From contig JAKQNR010000032.1 of NCBI GenBank assembly GCA_029565685.1, positions 1 to 64,000 of the forward strand: a stretch of DNA of 64,000 nt. The letters are read 5' to 3'. The notes under the pieces are model-generated. The model saw nothing but the letters and a program-made list of their open reading frames with translations. It had not been told where the DNA came from and did not search any database. Position numbers and translations under genes: made by a program. This DNA is from a bacterium (GTDB taxonomy: Bacteria > Zhuqueibacterota > Zhuqueibacteria > Residuimicrobiales > Residuimicrobiaceae). Positions 34,575-43,154 of the stretch are shown piece after piece. Every line of letters begins with the position of its first letter. Position 1 is the first letter of the stretch.

Positions 34575-37064
34575 TCATGCCTGCCGATCGGACGTGTTGC
34601 CGTTTGCCTGCCAGATTTCCGTGCAGTAAGTGCGGATGGCCCGGTCGGAGGAGAACTTGCCCATGTGCGCTGTGTTCAAAATAGACATTCTGCTCCAACG
34701 CTCCTGATCGCGGTATGCGAGGTCCACCTGCTGCTGGCAGTCGATATAAGCGGCGAAATCCGCGAAAAGCATATATTCATCCTGATGCAAAAGGCTGTCC
34801 ACCAGCGGCTTGAACAGTTCGGGTTCCTGGGGGGAAAAGAAGCCGTGGCGGATCAGATCGATGACCTCCCGCAACTGCGGGTTGGCTTCATAAATTTCCG
34901 CCGGTCTGTATCCGGCGTCTTTTTTTTCTTGTATCTCTTCCGCAGTGAGCCCGAAAAGGAAAAAGTTATCGGCGCCGACCTCCTGTCTGATTTCCGGATT
35001 GGCGCCGTCGAGGGTTCCGATGGTAAGAGCGCTGTTGAGGGCGAATTTCATATTGCCGGTACCCGAGGCCTCTTTGCCGGCGGTAGAGATCTGTTCGGAC
35101 AAGTCCGCGGCCGGATGAATGCGGTGGGCGTTTTTCACATTAAAGTCAGGCAAAAAGACCACACGCAGCCTTCCGTCGATATCGGGATCGTTGTTGATCA
35201 CCTGTGCAACCGAATTGATCAATTTGATGATCAGTTTGGCCATAAAGTACCCTGGCGCCGCTTTTCCGCTGAAAATAAAGGTACGAGGCGCGATTTCGAT
35301 GGTTGAGCTCTTTTTGAGCAGCAGGTAGCGGCTGATGATGTGCAGCACGTTGAGGTGCTGGCGTTTGTATTCATGAATCCGTTTGGCCTGGATGTCAAAA
35401 AGCGTATCCGGTTCCACCACAACGCCCGTTGTCTGGCGGATGTGCTGGGCCAGTTTTTTCTTGTTCTCTAGCTTGACGCGCCGCCATTGCCTACGGAACT
35501 CCTCATCGTCCAGCTGCGTTTCCAGCCGGCGAACTTTTTTCAGATCCCTGACCCAGCTTGAGCCGATTTTACTGCTGATCAGAGCGGCGAGTTCGGGATT
35601 GCACAGTGCCAGCCACCGGCGCGGGGTGACGCCATTGGTGACATTGGTGAATTTTTCAGGCTCCAGTTGGTAAAAATCGTGCAGCACCGTTTTTTTCAGC
35701 AGTTCACTGTGCATGGCGGCCACGCCGTTCACCCGTCGACTGCCGAGGCAGGCGAGATGGGCCATACGCAAGTACCGGCTGCCGGTTTCGTCGATGAGCG
35801 ACAACCGGGCCGGCAGATCTTTATCCTCAGGATGACTGCGACTCACCTGCTCCAGGAACCTTCGGTTGATTTCGAAAACGATCTCCAGGTGTCGCGGCAG
35901 CACGCTGCGGAACAGCGGAAGGGACCATTTCTCCAAAGCTTCGGGCAATAGGGTGTGGTTGGTGTAGGAAAAGCTGCTTCGGGTGATCTGCCAGGCCTTT
36001 TCCCAGTCCATGTGATGCTCGTCCACCAGCAGGCGCATGAGCTCTGCCACCGCGATGGAGGGATGGGTGTCGTTCAGCTGAATGGCATAGTGTTTATGAA
36101 AAGAATCCAGGCTCTGGTTGCGCGATAGGTGGAGCCGGATCATGTCCTTCAACGAACAGCTGGTGAAAAAATATTGCTGGATCAAGCGCAGTTGTTTGCC
36201 CGATTCCATGTAATCGTTCGGAAATAGAACTTTGCTGATGGTTTCAGAGGTGATCTTGTCTTCCACCGCGGCATAATAGTCGCCGACATTGAAATCCTGA
36301 AAATCAAAGGAGACGACCGCCTCCGCTTTCCACAAGCGCATGGTGTTGCAGTGGTCATTCCCATAACCGATGATGGGCGTGTCGTAGGGAACCCCTTTGA
36401 CGAATCGGTCTGGAATCCATCGGACGATATACCGGCCGTGCGGGTCATAATTGGATTCGGTGCGTCCGCCCAGCCCGACCTGCTGGGACAATTCGATTTT
36501 CCGGATCTCCCAGGGATTCCCATAGCGCAGCCAGGTATCGGCGATCTCCACCTGCCATCCGTCTTTGATCTCCTGATCAAATATACCGAACTCGTAGCGA
36601 AGGCCATAGCCGATGGCATTGACGGACAGAGTAGCCAGCGAATCCATAAAACAGGAGGCCAAGCGGCCCAATCCGCCATTGCCCAACCCCGGTTCCTCCT
36701 CCTGTTCCAGCAGCTCCTCCAGATTCACGCCCAGAAGCTCCATGGCGTTTCTGGCCTCTTGCAATAATCCGAGGCAGAGCAGATTGTTGGCCAGGTGAGG
36801 GCCTGGCAGGAATTCCGCAGATAAATAGGAAACGGTTTTTGTCTCCTGATCCGGTTTCAGCTCGGCGAAATCGTACAAACCCTGAATCCAGGAGGCCAAC
36901 ATCCGGTCGCGCACTGTGTAGGACAAAGCCATGTATAGATCATTTTTGCTGGCGTGTTCCAAAGAACAACCCTGCACATAATACAGTTTGTCGAGAAACG
37001 CTCTTGCCAGTACCTCCGCTTTTCGCCCGGTGCGGATCCTGGTCAAATCGATTTTCTTTTTCAT
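34575..37064 (-). CDS. glgP: Glycogen/alpha-glucan phosphorylase
   Basis: 829 residues, the usual length for the GT35 family. It releases glucose 1-phosphate from alpha-1,4-glucans with pyridoxal phosphate. The PLP site is clear in EASGTGNMKFALNSALTIGTLDGAN (Lys in NMKF). Other hallmarks are GNGGLGRLASCFMDSLATL, GYGLRYEFGIFDQ, HLSRNQSLDSFHKHYAIQLNDTHPSIAVAELMR, NVTNGVTPRRWL and RIHEYKRQHLNVLHII. It is cytoplasmic and mobilises stored glucan or maltodextrin. Single gene with its own promoter at 37166-37193, divergent from the sugar operon. Confidence 0.96.
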   Translation of the reverse strand: MKKKIDLTRIRTGRKAEVLARAFLDKLYYVQGCSLEHASKNDLYMALSYTVRDRMLASWIQGLYDFAELKPDQETKTVSYLSAEFLPGPHLANNLLCLGLLQEARNAMELLGVNLEELLEQEEEPGLGNGGLGRLASCFMDSLATLSVNAIGYGLRYEFGIFDQEIKDGWQVEIADTWLRYGNPWEIRKIELSQQVGLGGRTESNYDPHGRYIVRWIPDRFVKGVPYDTPIIGYGNDHCNTMRLWKAEAVVSFDFQDFNVGDYYAAVEDKITSETISKVLFPNDYMESGKQLRLIQQYFFTSCSLKDMIRLHLSRNQSLDSFHKHYAIQLNDTHPSIAVAELMRLLVDEHHMDWEKAWQITRSSFSYTNHTLLPEALEKWSLPLFRSVLPRHLEIVFEINRRFLEQVSRSHPEDKDLPARLSLIDETGSRYLRMAHLACLGSRRVNGVAAMHSELLKKTVLHDFYQLEPEKFTNVTNGVTPRRWLALCNPELAALISSKIGSSWVRDLKKVRRLETQLDDEEFRRQWRRVKLENKKKLAQHIRQTTGVVVEPDTLFDIQAKRIHEYKRQHLNVLHIISRYLLLKKSSTIEIAPRTFIFSGKAAPGYFMAKLIIKLINSVAQVINNDPDIDGRLRVVFLPDFNVKNAHRIHPAADLSEQISTAGKEASGTGNMKFALNSALTIGTLDGANPEIRQEVGADNFFLFGLTAEEIQEKKDAGYRPAEIYEANPQLREVIDLIRHGFFSPQEPELFKPLVDSLLHQDEYMLFADFAAYIDCQQQVDLAYRDQERWSRMSILNTAHMGKFSSDRAIRTYCTEIWQANGNTSDRQA

Positions 37065-37165
37065 GGTTTTTTATTCCTATACGCGGATCATTGAGTCCGC
37101 TTCCCCCGTGCCTGAATTTTGCCAGGATTTTAAGCCTTGATTTCAGCCAGTCGGCTTATAGTCTA

Positions 37166-37193
37166 AATATAATGTTTTCTTGGGAAAAGGCAA
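37166..37193 (-). promoter_or_regulatory. Promoter of the phosphorylase gene
   Basis: On the minus strand TTGCCT (37193-37188), a 16-nt spacer and TATATT (37171-37166), about 95 nt before the ATG. The spacer and flank contain GGGAAAA, repeated inverted as TTTTCCC at 37197-37203, a possible operator between the divergent genes. Confidence 0.45.
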
Positions 37194-37214
37194 CTATTTT
37201 CCCGGGAATATGGG

Positions 37215-37243
37215 TTGGGGATTAAATTTTTATTTACTATAAG
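37215..37243 (+). promoter_or_regulatory. Possible promoter of the sugar operon
   Basis: TTGGGG (37215-37220), a 17-nt spacer and TATAAG (37238-37243). The -35 is weak, fitting a regulated promoter. The start would lie about 47 nt before ATG 37297. Confidence 0.4.
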
Positions 37244-37296
37244 AGTTCTGTTTTGTAAGTTTTCTGCTAGCGGCAATATTTCGGTTTTCATGGCAT

Positions 37297-38292
37297 ATGA
37301 GCAAGAACGATAAAACAATAAACATTGCGATCATCGGCTGCGGAGATATGGGCCGAATGCACAGTGATTGCCTGGCGCAGATGGAATCCGTCCGTCTTCT
37401 CTGGTTTTGCGACACCGACCTGGCTCAAGCTGCGTCATTGGCTCAACGTTATCCTGAGAGCCGGCCGACGGCCAGTGCGGAGGACGTTTTCGCCGATCCT
37501 CGCGTGCATGCGGTCTATATCGCCACTCAGACCGACAGCCACCTGCAGCTCTGTCTGGCAGCAGCGAGAGCGCGCAAGCCCATCCTGGTGGAAAAGCCGG
37601 TCACCCTTTGCAGCACCGGCACGCTGGAGGTGATGCGAGCTTTTCAACAGGCCCAATTACCAGCCATGGTGGGATTCAAATTTCGTTTTTATTCACTGGT
37701 CCATTGCGCGCGCGCGCTGGTGTCGGCGCCCTATTCGATCCATGTGCAGGTCATGGATGATCCCTGGCCGCCTGATTTCTGGGCCAATGACATTGCCAAG
37801 GGCGGCGGCAATGTGATCTCGCAGGGCATTCACGGCGCCGACCTGTTGCGATTTCTCTCCGGATCCGAACCGCGATCGGTTTTCGCAGTCGGGAAAAATT
37901 ATCATCAACCCACTGGTGTGATTGATCATCTGAGCGCCGTATATCGTTTTGCCAACGATGCAGCCGGCACTTTGATCGTCGGCGACAGCGGACAGCCGCC
38001 GGGTCTGGGAAAATTTTTAGTCCAGCTGTTCGGCCGAGAAGGCGTGGTGGTGCTCAGCGATCGGTTGACCCGTCTGGCCTTTCATCCGGTCGGCCGTGAA
38101 GAAGTCCAGTACAGGCAGGGCGAGGAGGATGGCTTTATCAATGAGAACAGAGCTTTTATCCAGCTTGTGAGAGGCTATGCGGCGCCGGACAGTTCCCTTT
38201 ATGAGGGATTTTTATCTCAGCTCATGATCGACGCCGCCCTGGCCTCGGCGCAAAGCCGACAAGTGGAAAGTCTGGCCAGCCGCCATGAATGA
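37297..38292 (+). CDS. Gfo/Idh/MocA family oxidoreductase
   Basis: 331 residues. The N-terminal Rossmann domain has the NAD(P) loop IAIIGCGDMGRMHSDCL and the family motif EKPVTLC (Lys of EKP). The C-terminal alpha/beta domain has FKFRFYSLVHCARAL and GGNVISQGIHGADLLRFLSG, where the His fits the catalytic proton relay. Members oxidise or epimerise sugars, inositols and uronates. It is the first gene of a long plus-strand operon and overlaps the esterase-like gene by 8 nt. No clear Shine-Dalgarno is present, so translation may be weak or start slightly elsewhere. Substrate unknown. Confidence 0.9.
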   Translation: MSKNDKTINIAIIGCGDMGRMHSDCLAQMESVRLLWFCDTDLAQAASLAQRYPESRPTASAEDVFADPRVHAVYIATQTDSHLQLCLAAARARKPILVEKPVTLCSTGTLEVMRAFQQAQLPAMVGFKFRFYSLVHCARALVSAPYSIHVQVMDDPWPPDFWANDIAKGGGNVISQGIHGADLLRFLSGSEPRSVFAVGKNYHQPTGVIDHLSAVYRFANDAAGTLIVGDSGQPPGLGKFLVQLFGREGVVVLSDRLTRLAFHPVGREEVQYRQGEEDGFINENRAFIQLVRGYAAPDSSLYEGFLSQLMIDAALASAQSRQVESLASRHE

Positions 38293-39295
38293 TCAGAATG
38301 CGCTCAGCCGTGGATATGAATCGGCGTTGCGCGAAATCCTTTTGGATACCGACCAGACGAGCCTAATGCACTGGCAGCGCTCCTATGATTCGCTGGAGAG
38401 TTATTCGGCGTCGGTGCGCGACAACCGAGCCCGGTGGAGCGAGGTGCTGTCTGTTCCTGCATCCTGGCAGGCTGATGGAGAGTTGGAGATTTTCTCTCAG
38501 GACGGACCGGATAAAAAAATCAGAGTGCGAATGCGTCCCGGTCTGATGGTAGAGGCGCACTTTCGGCCGCCGACTGCGCCGCTTCGGCCGCCCTTTCCGC
38601 TGGTTGTTTTTCTTCATGGCATCGGCGGATCTGCAGAGATGGTTATGGGGCGATCGGACACCACTCCGCCCAGTTATCATCGGATCGGCCGTCATTTGGC
38701 TCAAGAAGGTTTTGCCGTTTTGGCGCCGACTTTGCTGAATGCCTTCCGCAGTCGTAACCGAATCCATCGCATGGCCCTGCTGTTGGCCAGCTCGGTCTGG
38801 GGGCTGGAGATCAAAGCCATTCGAGTGCTGCTGGATCAGGTGCTGCGCCATCTGCCGGTTGATCCCGAACGGATCGCCGTGTGGGGGCACAGCATGGGCG
38901 GCGCTTACGCTTTGTACACCCTGCCCCTCGAAGCGCGCTGCAAGGCCGGCGTCATCTCGGCCTGGTTCAACAACCGACCGGCCAAAATGGTGGTGCAAGA
39001 TCCGCATTATTCCTGTTTTCTTTTCACCGAAGAGGAACATGCCTTTTTGCCGTCGCTGCTCACCGGGTTCAGCGACAGCGATCTGGTTTCGCTCATTTGC
39101 CCGCGTCCGCTTCTTATTCAGACCGGCGAGCAGGATTCCATTTCCTGGCCGCCGCTGGTAGAGCAAGAGTTTCTCCAGGCGCAGCTTCACTACCGAAAAT
39201 TGGGCATAGAGGAAAAAATTCTTTGGGATCGTCATGACGGCGGTCACGAGATCAATATCTCATCGGGCGTCAAGTTTTTAAAAAAATGGATGTGA
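38285..39295 (+). CDS. Alpha/beta hydrolase (esterase/acyl-peptidase type)
   Basis: 336 residues. LVVFLHGIGGSAEM forms the oxyanion-hole region, AVWGHSMGGAYAL carries the nucleophile Ser near 203, TGEQDSISWPP the Asp near 282, and DRHDGGHEI the His near 322, a complete triad. There is no signal peptide, so it is cytoplasmic. In a sugar operon it probably removes acetyl or other acyl groups from imported oligosaccharides (inference). Its start overlaps the oxidoreductase stop by 8 nt, showing translational coupling. Confidence 0.87.
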   Translation: MNDQNALSRGYESALREILLDTDQTSLMHWQRSYDSLESYSASVRDNRARWSEVLSVPASWQADGELEIFSQDGPDKKIRVRMRPGLMVEAHFRPPTAPLRPPFPLVVFLHGIGGSAEMVMGRSDTTPPSYHRIGRHLAQEGFAVLAPTLLNAFRSRNRIHRMALLLASSVWGLEIKAIRVLLDQVLRHLPVDPERIAVWGHSMGGAYALYTLPLEARCKAGVISAWFNNRPAKMVVQDPHYSCFLFTEEEHAFLPSLLTGFSDSDLVSLICPRPLLIQTGEQDSISWPPLVEQEFLQAQLHYRKLGIEEKILWDRHDGGHEINISSGVKFLKKWM

Positions 39296-39308
39296 TCAGG
39301 AGGCGCAT

Positions 39309-40676
39309 GTGATCAGGCCGCTTATTGTCGTTTGCAGAACGTGGTTTCTGTCTCTTCTGTTTTTCCTTTACGCTTGCCGAACCTCCGATCCATCGAAATC
39401 CGGCGTACTCTCTTTCAACGTGCCTGCCAATATGACGCTTTTGCAGAACCTGCGCAACCAGCTCGGTACATTTGAAAAACAGAACCACATAAAAGTCAAG
39501 CTGATCCCCTTTACCGGCCAGGAAAAGTTATACGCCATGATGGCGGCCGGACAGCCGCCGGATGTATTTTACACCAACACCGTAGTGAGGGATCAACTGG
39601 CGGCCGAAGGCCGATTGCTCGATCTTTACACGGTTGTTGCGCAGGATCCTTTTATCCATGAAATTCGTCCGGTTTTCATCGAGCGCGGCACGAGCATCGA
39701 CGGCGGATGGTATCAGTTCTGCGATTGGACGTTCACCTACGGAATCTATTTCAACAAATCCTTGTTCGATCGTCAGCATGTTCCTTACCCGGACTCGGCC
39801 TGGACTTGGCAGGATCTTGTGCAGTACAGCCGTGCGCTGACAAAGGACACGGATCAGGACGGCAAAATCGATCGGTACGGCGTCTTTATCGCCAAACACT
39901 TTGTCTCCGCACTGGAAACTATGAACGGCGCGGTCTACCCGGCCAACGCCCTGTTCTTTGAATTGCCGCCCGAGTCCCGGCAAGCGCTGCAGAGCTATTT
40001 GGATCTGATGTATCGGGACAAGGTCATGCCGGAGCTCGCTATGACCCAGGCCCAGGGCATGCAAGGCGCCCAGATGCTGAACAGCGGTCGCGTGGCCATG
40101 GTGGCCGAGGCGGTCCCCAACCTGGATTTCATCACCTCCTTGACCGTGGATTGGGATGTGGCGCCTTTTCCCAGAATGACGCCCCTGACGCCAAGATATT
40201 TCAGATCCGCCTCCGGCGGATTGTCCATTAGCAGTTCCTGCCGCAATCCTGAAAAAGCCTGGGCATTGATCAAATGGCTGGTCACCTCTTCTCCGTACAA
40301 TACGCCTAACCCGGTTCTCAATAGCGTGGATGTGGTTTCCGGCTGGGAGGCGCAGCACCCCCGGCTGGCTCAAACCCATTTCGGCCAAGTCTGGCGTTTG
40401 TCGGAACGCTACGACGGCGGCGACAGCCGTGATTTTGTCCGCTACTTTTCTTGGAGCTCTAATGCGATTCTCGAAGAGCTCGGGCCCATGATGGATCGGG
40501 TTTTCAGCGGCCAGATGTCGCTGGAAGAGCTGGCCCTTGCGACGCCGGCCATCAATGCACACGCACGGCGAGAAATGGATAAGGCATTGTCCAATCCATC
40601 TCTAAAGGGCGTGTTCCGAGAAAAGATTAAAGCATCGCTTCAAGCTTACGAGGCGGGAATCCACGATGGCCGATAG
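39309..40676 (+). CDS. ABC transporter sugar-binding lipoprotein
   Basis: 455 residues starting at GTG 39309 just after AGGAGG. The N-terminus is a lipoprotein signal (LSLLFFLYAC, lipobox Cys). The family 1 extracellular solute-binding fold shows FEKQNHIKVKLIPFTGQEKLYAMMAAGQPPDVFYTN, WTFTYGIYFNKSLFDRQHVPYPDSAWTWQDL, DGKIDRYGV and NSGRVAMVAEAVPNLDF. It captures oligosaccharides and hands them to the permeases encoded at 47537-49311. Unusually, three enzyme genes stand between binding protein and permeases. Its end overlaps the next gene by 11 nt. Confidence 0.92.
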   Translation: MIRPLIVVCRTWFLSLLFFLYACRTSDPSKSGVLSFNVPANMTLLQNLRNQLGTFEKQNHIKVKLIPFTGQEKLYAMMAAGQPPDVFYTNTVVRDQLAAEGRLLDLYTVVAQDPFIHEIRPVFIERGTSIDGGWYQFCDWTFTYGIYFNKSLFDRQHVPYPDSAWTWQDLVQYSRALTKDTDQDGKIDRYGVFIAKHFVSALETMNGAVYPANALFFELPPESRQALQSYLDLMYRDKVMPELAMTQAQGMQGAQMLNSGRVAMVAEAVPNLDFITSLTVDWDVAPFPRMTPLTPRYFRSASGGLSISSSCRNPEKAWALIKWLVTSSPYNTPNPVLNSVDVVSGWEAQHPRLAQTHFGQVWRLSERYDGGDSRDFVRYFSWSSNAILEELGPMMDRVFSGQMSLEELALATPAINAHARREMDKALSNPSLKGVFREKIKASLQAYEAGIHDGR

Positions 40677-43017
40677 CCCTGTTTCTAACCCCGAGGTATT
40701 GGTCGATCTGTCCGGTTTGCTTTGCGTCAGCAAGGACCTGCGCGGATGCTTGCCCGATCTGGTTCCAGGACGTTACGGCTGTCAACTGATTATGGATAGC
40801 AGCGCCTATCCCTTGGCTAGACACCTCTGCTATATGCGTGATCAAGGCGGATCTGACCTGTCAACCGCCGCTCGTTGCTTCAATCATATGTTCTTTGCAG
40901 TGGAACCGCCCGGCATTCCTGTGGGGCCGTGGCCAGGGTGGCGCGGCATTCCGCAAATGCCTAAAGTCAGAATGCAGGTCGGCTCGCGCGTTTATGCCGG
41001 ACGTTACAATTTTTGGGGGGATGAATTTGAAACCGACTGCTGTCGGTTGTTTTTCATTATCGAGATCAATCGGCCGGGGGAGGAATTTACTTTTGAATGG
41101 GAGGACGAGCGGCTGCGCCCTGTTTCGCTGTCGCTCTATCCTTCAGCCAAACGGCATGCTGCGGCCATGCCGGTGGCTCTGCGTGCAGACCTGGCCGCTG
41201 TTCACCCTCGATTGCTGTTCTCTGAGGCAGATCTGGCTGATCTTCGACGCCGCAAAGAAGGCAGTCATGCGGCGATCTGGGCTGAAATAAAAGCGCTTTT
41301 AAACAACGAGCACTTGGCATTCAGCGTCACCAGCCAGTCCAAGCTGCCGAATCAATCGGAAGCCCTGAACGAAATGGATCGTGTGGTATTATTCGCTTTT
41401 TCCGCGCTGCTGCAGCCGGATCCGCAGAGCACGGCCAGGGCGGTCGACGCCTTTATGACGTTTCTACGCCTTGCTGCAGCGGATGACTATGAACCGATGT
41501 TGATCGACACCCAGGCTGGTGAATGTCTGTTCACTCTGTGCCTCGGCTATGACTGGATGCATCCCTGGCTGCCGGCGGCGGAAATCGCGCGGGTGGAGGA
41601 AGCGCTTTTTCGGCTGGCGCATAAGGTTTGGCTTCATCTCGGGTATGAACGGGAGGATTACAGCCAGGCCCATTTTCTCGGCTGCAGTCATGGGTTGCTG
41701 GCCTTCTCGCTGCTGTTCTGGCGCGAACATCCCCGCGCCCAAGAGTGGGCTGCCTATCTGGCCGGTGCGTTCCAGCTCGTGGCGGAACAGCTGCCGAAGG
41801 ACGGTTTTTACGGGCATGGCATCAACCTGTGGATCTATGAACACGCTTTCATGATGCGTTTTCTGGAATTGCTGAAGCAGGGCTGTGCGGTTGACTTTTG
41901 GCAGACAACGTCCTATTGGCGGCGGGCTTCTGATTTTCGTCGTGCGTCTCTCAGTCCCGACGGCCGTTTGGGAATCACTTTCGGCGATCCGCAGTATCGC
42001 GTCGCCGGCGACGCCTGGATTCATTACTTGATCGCCCGTCGAACCGGCTCTACAACAGCACAGGCTTTGGCTCGGCGTTTGGCTGAGGGTGAGACCGTCG
42101 GCGTTGATTTTCGTAATGCACCTGCACGCCGCCGGGTCTGGGAGTTCCTGTTCTATGACCCAAAGGTGAAGGCGGCTGAAGGTCAAGAGTCCGTGGTTTT
42201 TTTTCAGGATGGCGGCCAGATTTTTCAACGCAGCCGGAACGCGGGGAACGAGACTCTGATCACCTGCCGCAGCGGCGCGCCGTTAGGTCGGGAGCGATAT
42301 GCGCACGGAGAATGGGGAGGCTATGGCCATAGCGATCCCTGCAACGGCGCTTTCTTAATCTGCCGCAACCGTTCTTTTCTGGTTTGCGGGCCGGGTCCGG
42401 TGTACCGGCGCGATACGGCGCTGCACAACACGGTGACTTTTGACGGCCGCGGCCAGATCGGCGACCGCCTGCCCTGGGCGCCGGAATTCATTCCCATGGA
42501 TCGATTCAGCCGCTGGATTGAAACCTCGAATGCCGCGACCTCGTTGCTGATGGAAGTGGAACTGGCGCCGGCCTATCTGGATTTTCTCGGCGTCCGTTCA
42601 TTGAACCGGCGGATTTTTTCTCCTCAAGCGGATGTATTTCTTGTGCACGACCGAATCAAGCTGGAAAAAGAACGCGAGGTGCAATGGAATCTGCACACCT
42701 ACGCTGTACCTCAGCTGCTGACCGATCAACCGGCGTTGACCTTTCTATTGACGGACGGACGCGAGCGCCTGCGGGCATGCGCTCTGTCTCCTGCAGCGGT
42801 TTCCTGGCGTTCCGGGCCCAGCGAGTTTGTTCCCGCCTATCCCCATAGCGGCGAGCAGGATCATTTTATTCAGTTCTATCAGCGGGCGCGCAGCCTGGAA
42901 TTCTGTGTGTTGCTGGATCTCGACAATCGCCTGGTGAAATACAATCTGCAAAAAAAAGAGGACGGATGGCGGTTCGATTTTAGTTCGGGCGGCACGGACG
43001 GAACACTGTTGTTCTAA
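40666..43017 (+). CDS. Heparinase II/III-like polysaccharide lyase, apparently cytoplasmic
   Basis: 783 residues. An N-terminal beta domain (1-180) is followed by HPRLLFSEADLADLRRRK, the entry motif of DUF4962/heparinase II-type proteins, an (alpha/alpha) toroid (about 190-480, with CLGYDWMHPWLPAAEIARVEEAL, DYSQAHFLGCSHGLL, GFYGHGINLWIYEHAFMMRF) and the heparinase II/III beta-sandwich (VVFFQDGGQIFQRSR, HGEWGGYGHSDPCNGAFLIC, HNTVTFDGRGQIG). The family cleaves uronate-containing glycans by elimination. There is no signal peptide, so it would act on oligosaccharides already imported by the ABC system. It overlaps the binding-protein gene by 11 nt. Confidence 0.8.
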   Translation: MADSPVSNPEVLVDLSGLLCVSKDLRGCLPDLVPGRYGCQLIMDSSAYPLARHLCYMRDQGGSDLSTAARCFNHMFFAVEPPGIPVGPWPGWRGIPQMPKVRMQVGSRVYAGRYNFWGDEFETDCCRLFFIIEINRPGEEFTFEWEDERLRPVSLSLYPSAKRHAAAMPVALRADLAAVHPRLLFSEADLADLRRRKEGSHAAIWAEIKALLNNEHLAFSVTSQSKLPNQSEALNEMDRVVLFAFSALLQPDPQSTARAVDAFMTFLRLAAADDYEPMLIDTQAGECLFTLCLGYDWMHPWLPAAEIARVEEALFRLAHKVWLHLGYEREDYSQAHFLGCSHGLLAFSLLFWREHPRAQEWAAYLAGAFQLVAEQLPKDGFYGHGINLWIYEHAFMMRFLELLKQGCAVDFWQTTSYWRRASDFRRASLSPDGRLGITFGDPQYRVAGDAWIHYLIARRTGSTTAQALARRLAEGETVGVDFRNAPARRRVWEFLFYDPKVKAAEGQESVVFFQDGGQIFQRSRNAGNETLITCRSGAPLGRERYAHGEWGGYGHSDPCNGAFLICRNRSFLVCGPGPVYRRDTALHNTVTFDGRGQIGDRLPWAPEFIPMDRFSRWIETSNAATSLLMEVELAPAYLDFLGVRSLNRRIFSPQADVFLVHDRIKLEKEREVQWNLHTYAVPQLLTDQPALTFLLTDGRERLRACALSPAAVSWRSGPSEFVPAYPHSGEQDHFIQFYQRARSLEFCVLLDLDNRLVKYNLQKKEDGWRFDFSSGGTDGTLLF

Positions 43018-43154
43018 TTTTTTTGAATGACTTTGAACCGCAATCCGGTGGATTGCGCCACGCATTGCGCCATAGATGGTTAGCAGGTGGAAGCGAATAT
43101 TATATCGGCAAGTTCTGTCCTAGATTCTTTACGAACCAAACGAGGATTTTTACT

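Noticed and set aside
34476..35306. 276-residue plus-strand frame opposite the phosphorylase end
   Set aside because: It overlaps the conserved PLP-site region of the phosphorylase and has no domain.
39528..40562. 344-residue minus-strand frame opposite the binding-protein gene
   Set aside because: No family similarity; the plus strand encodes a clear ABC binding lipoprotein.
43023..43154. TTG-started extension of the unknown sugar-operon protein
   Set aside because: No ribosome-binding site and no family-like sequence; GTG 43155 with GAGGA upstream is better.
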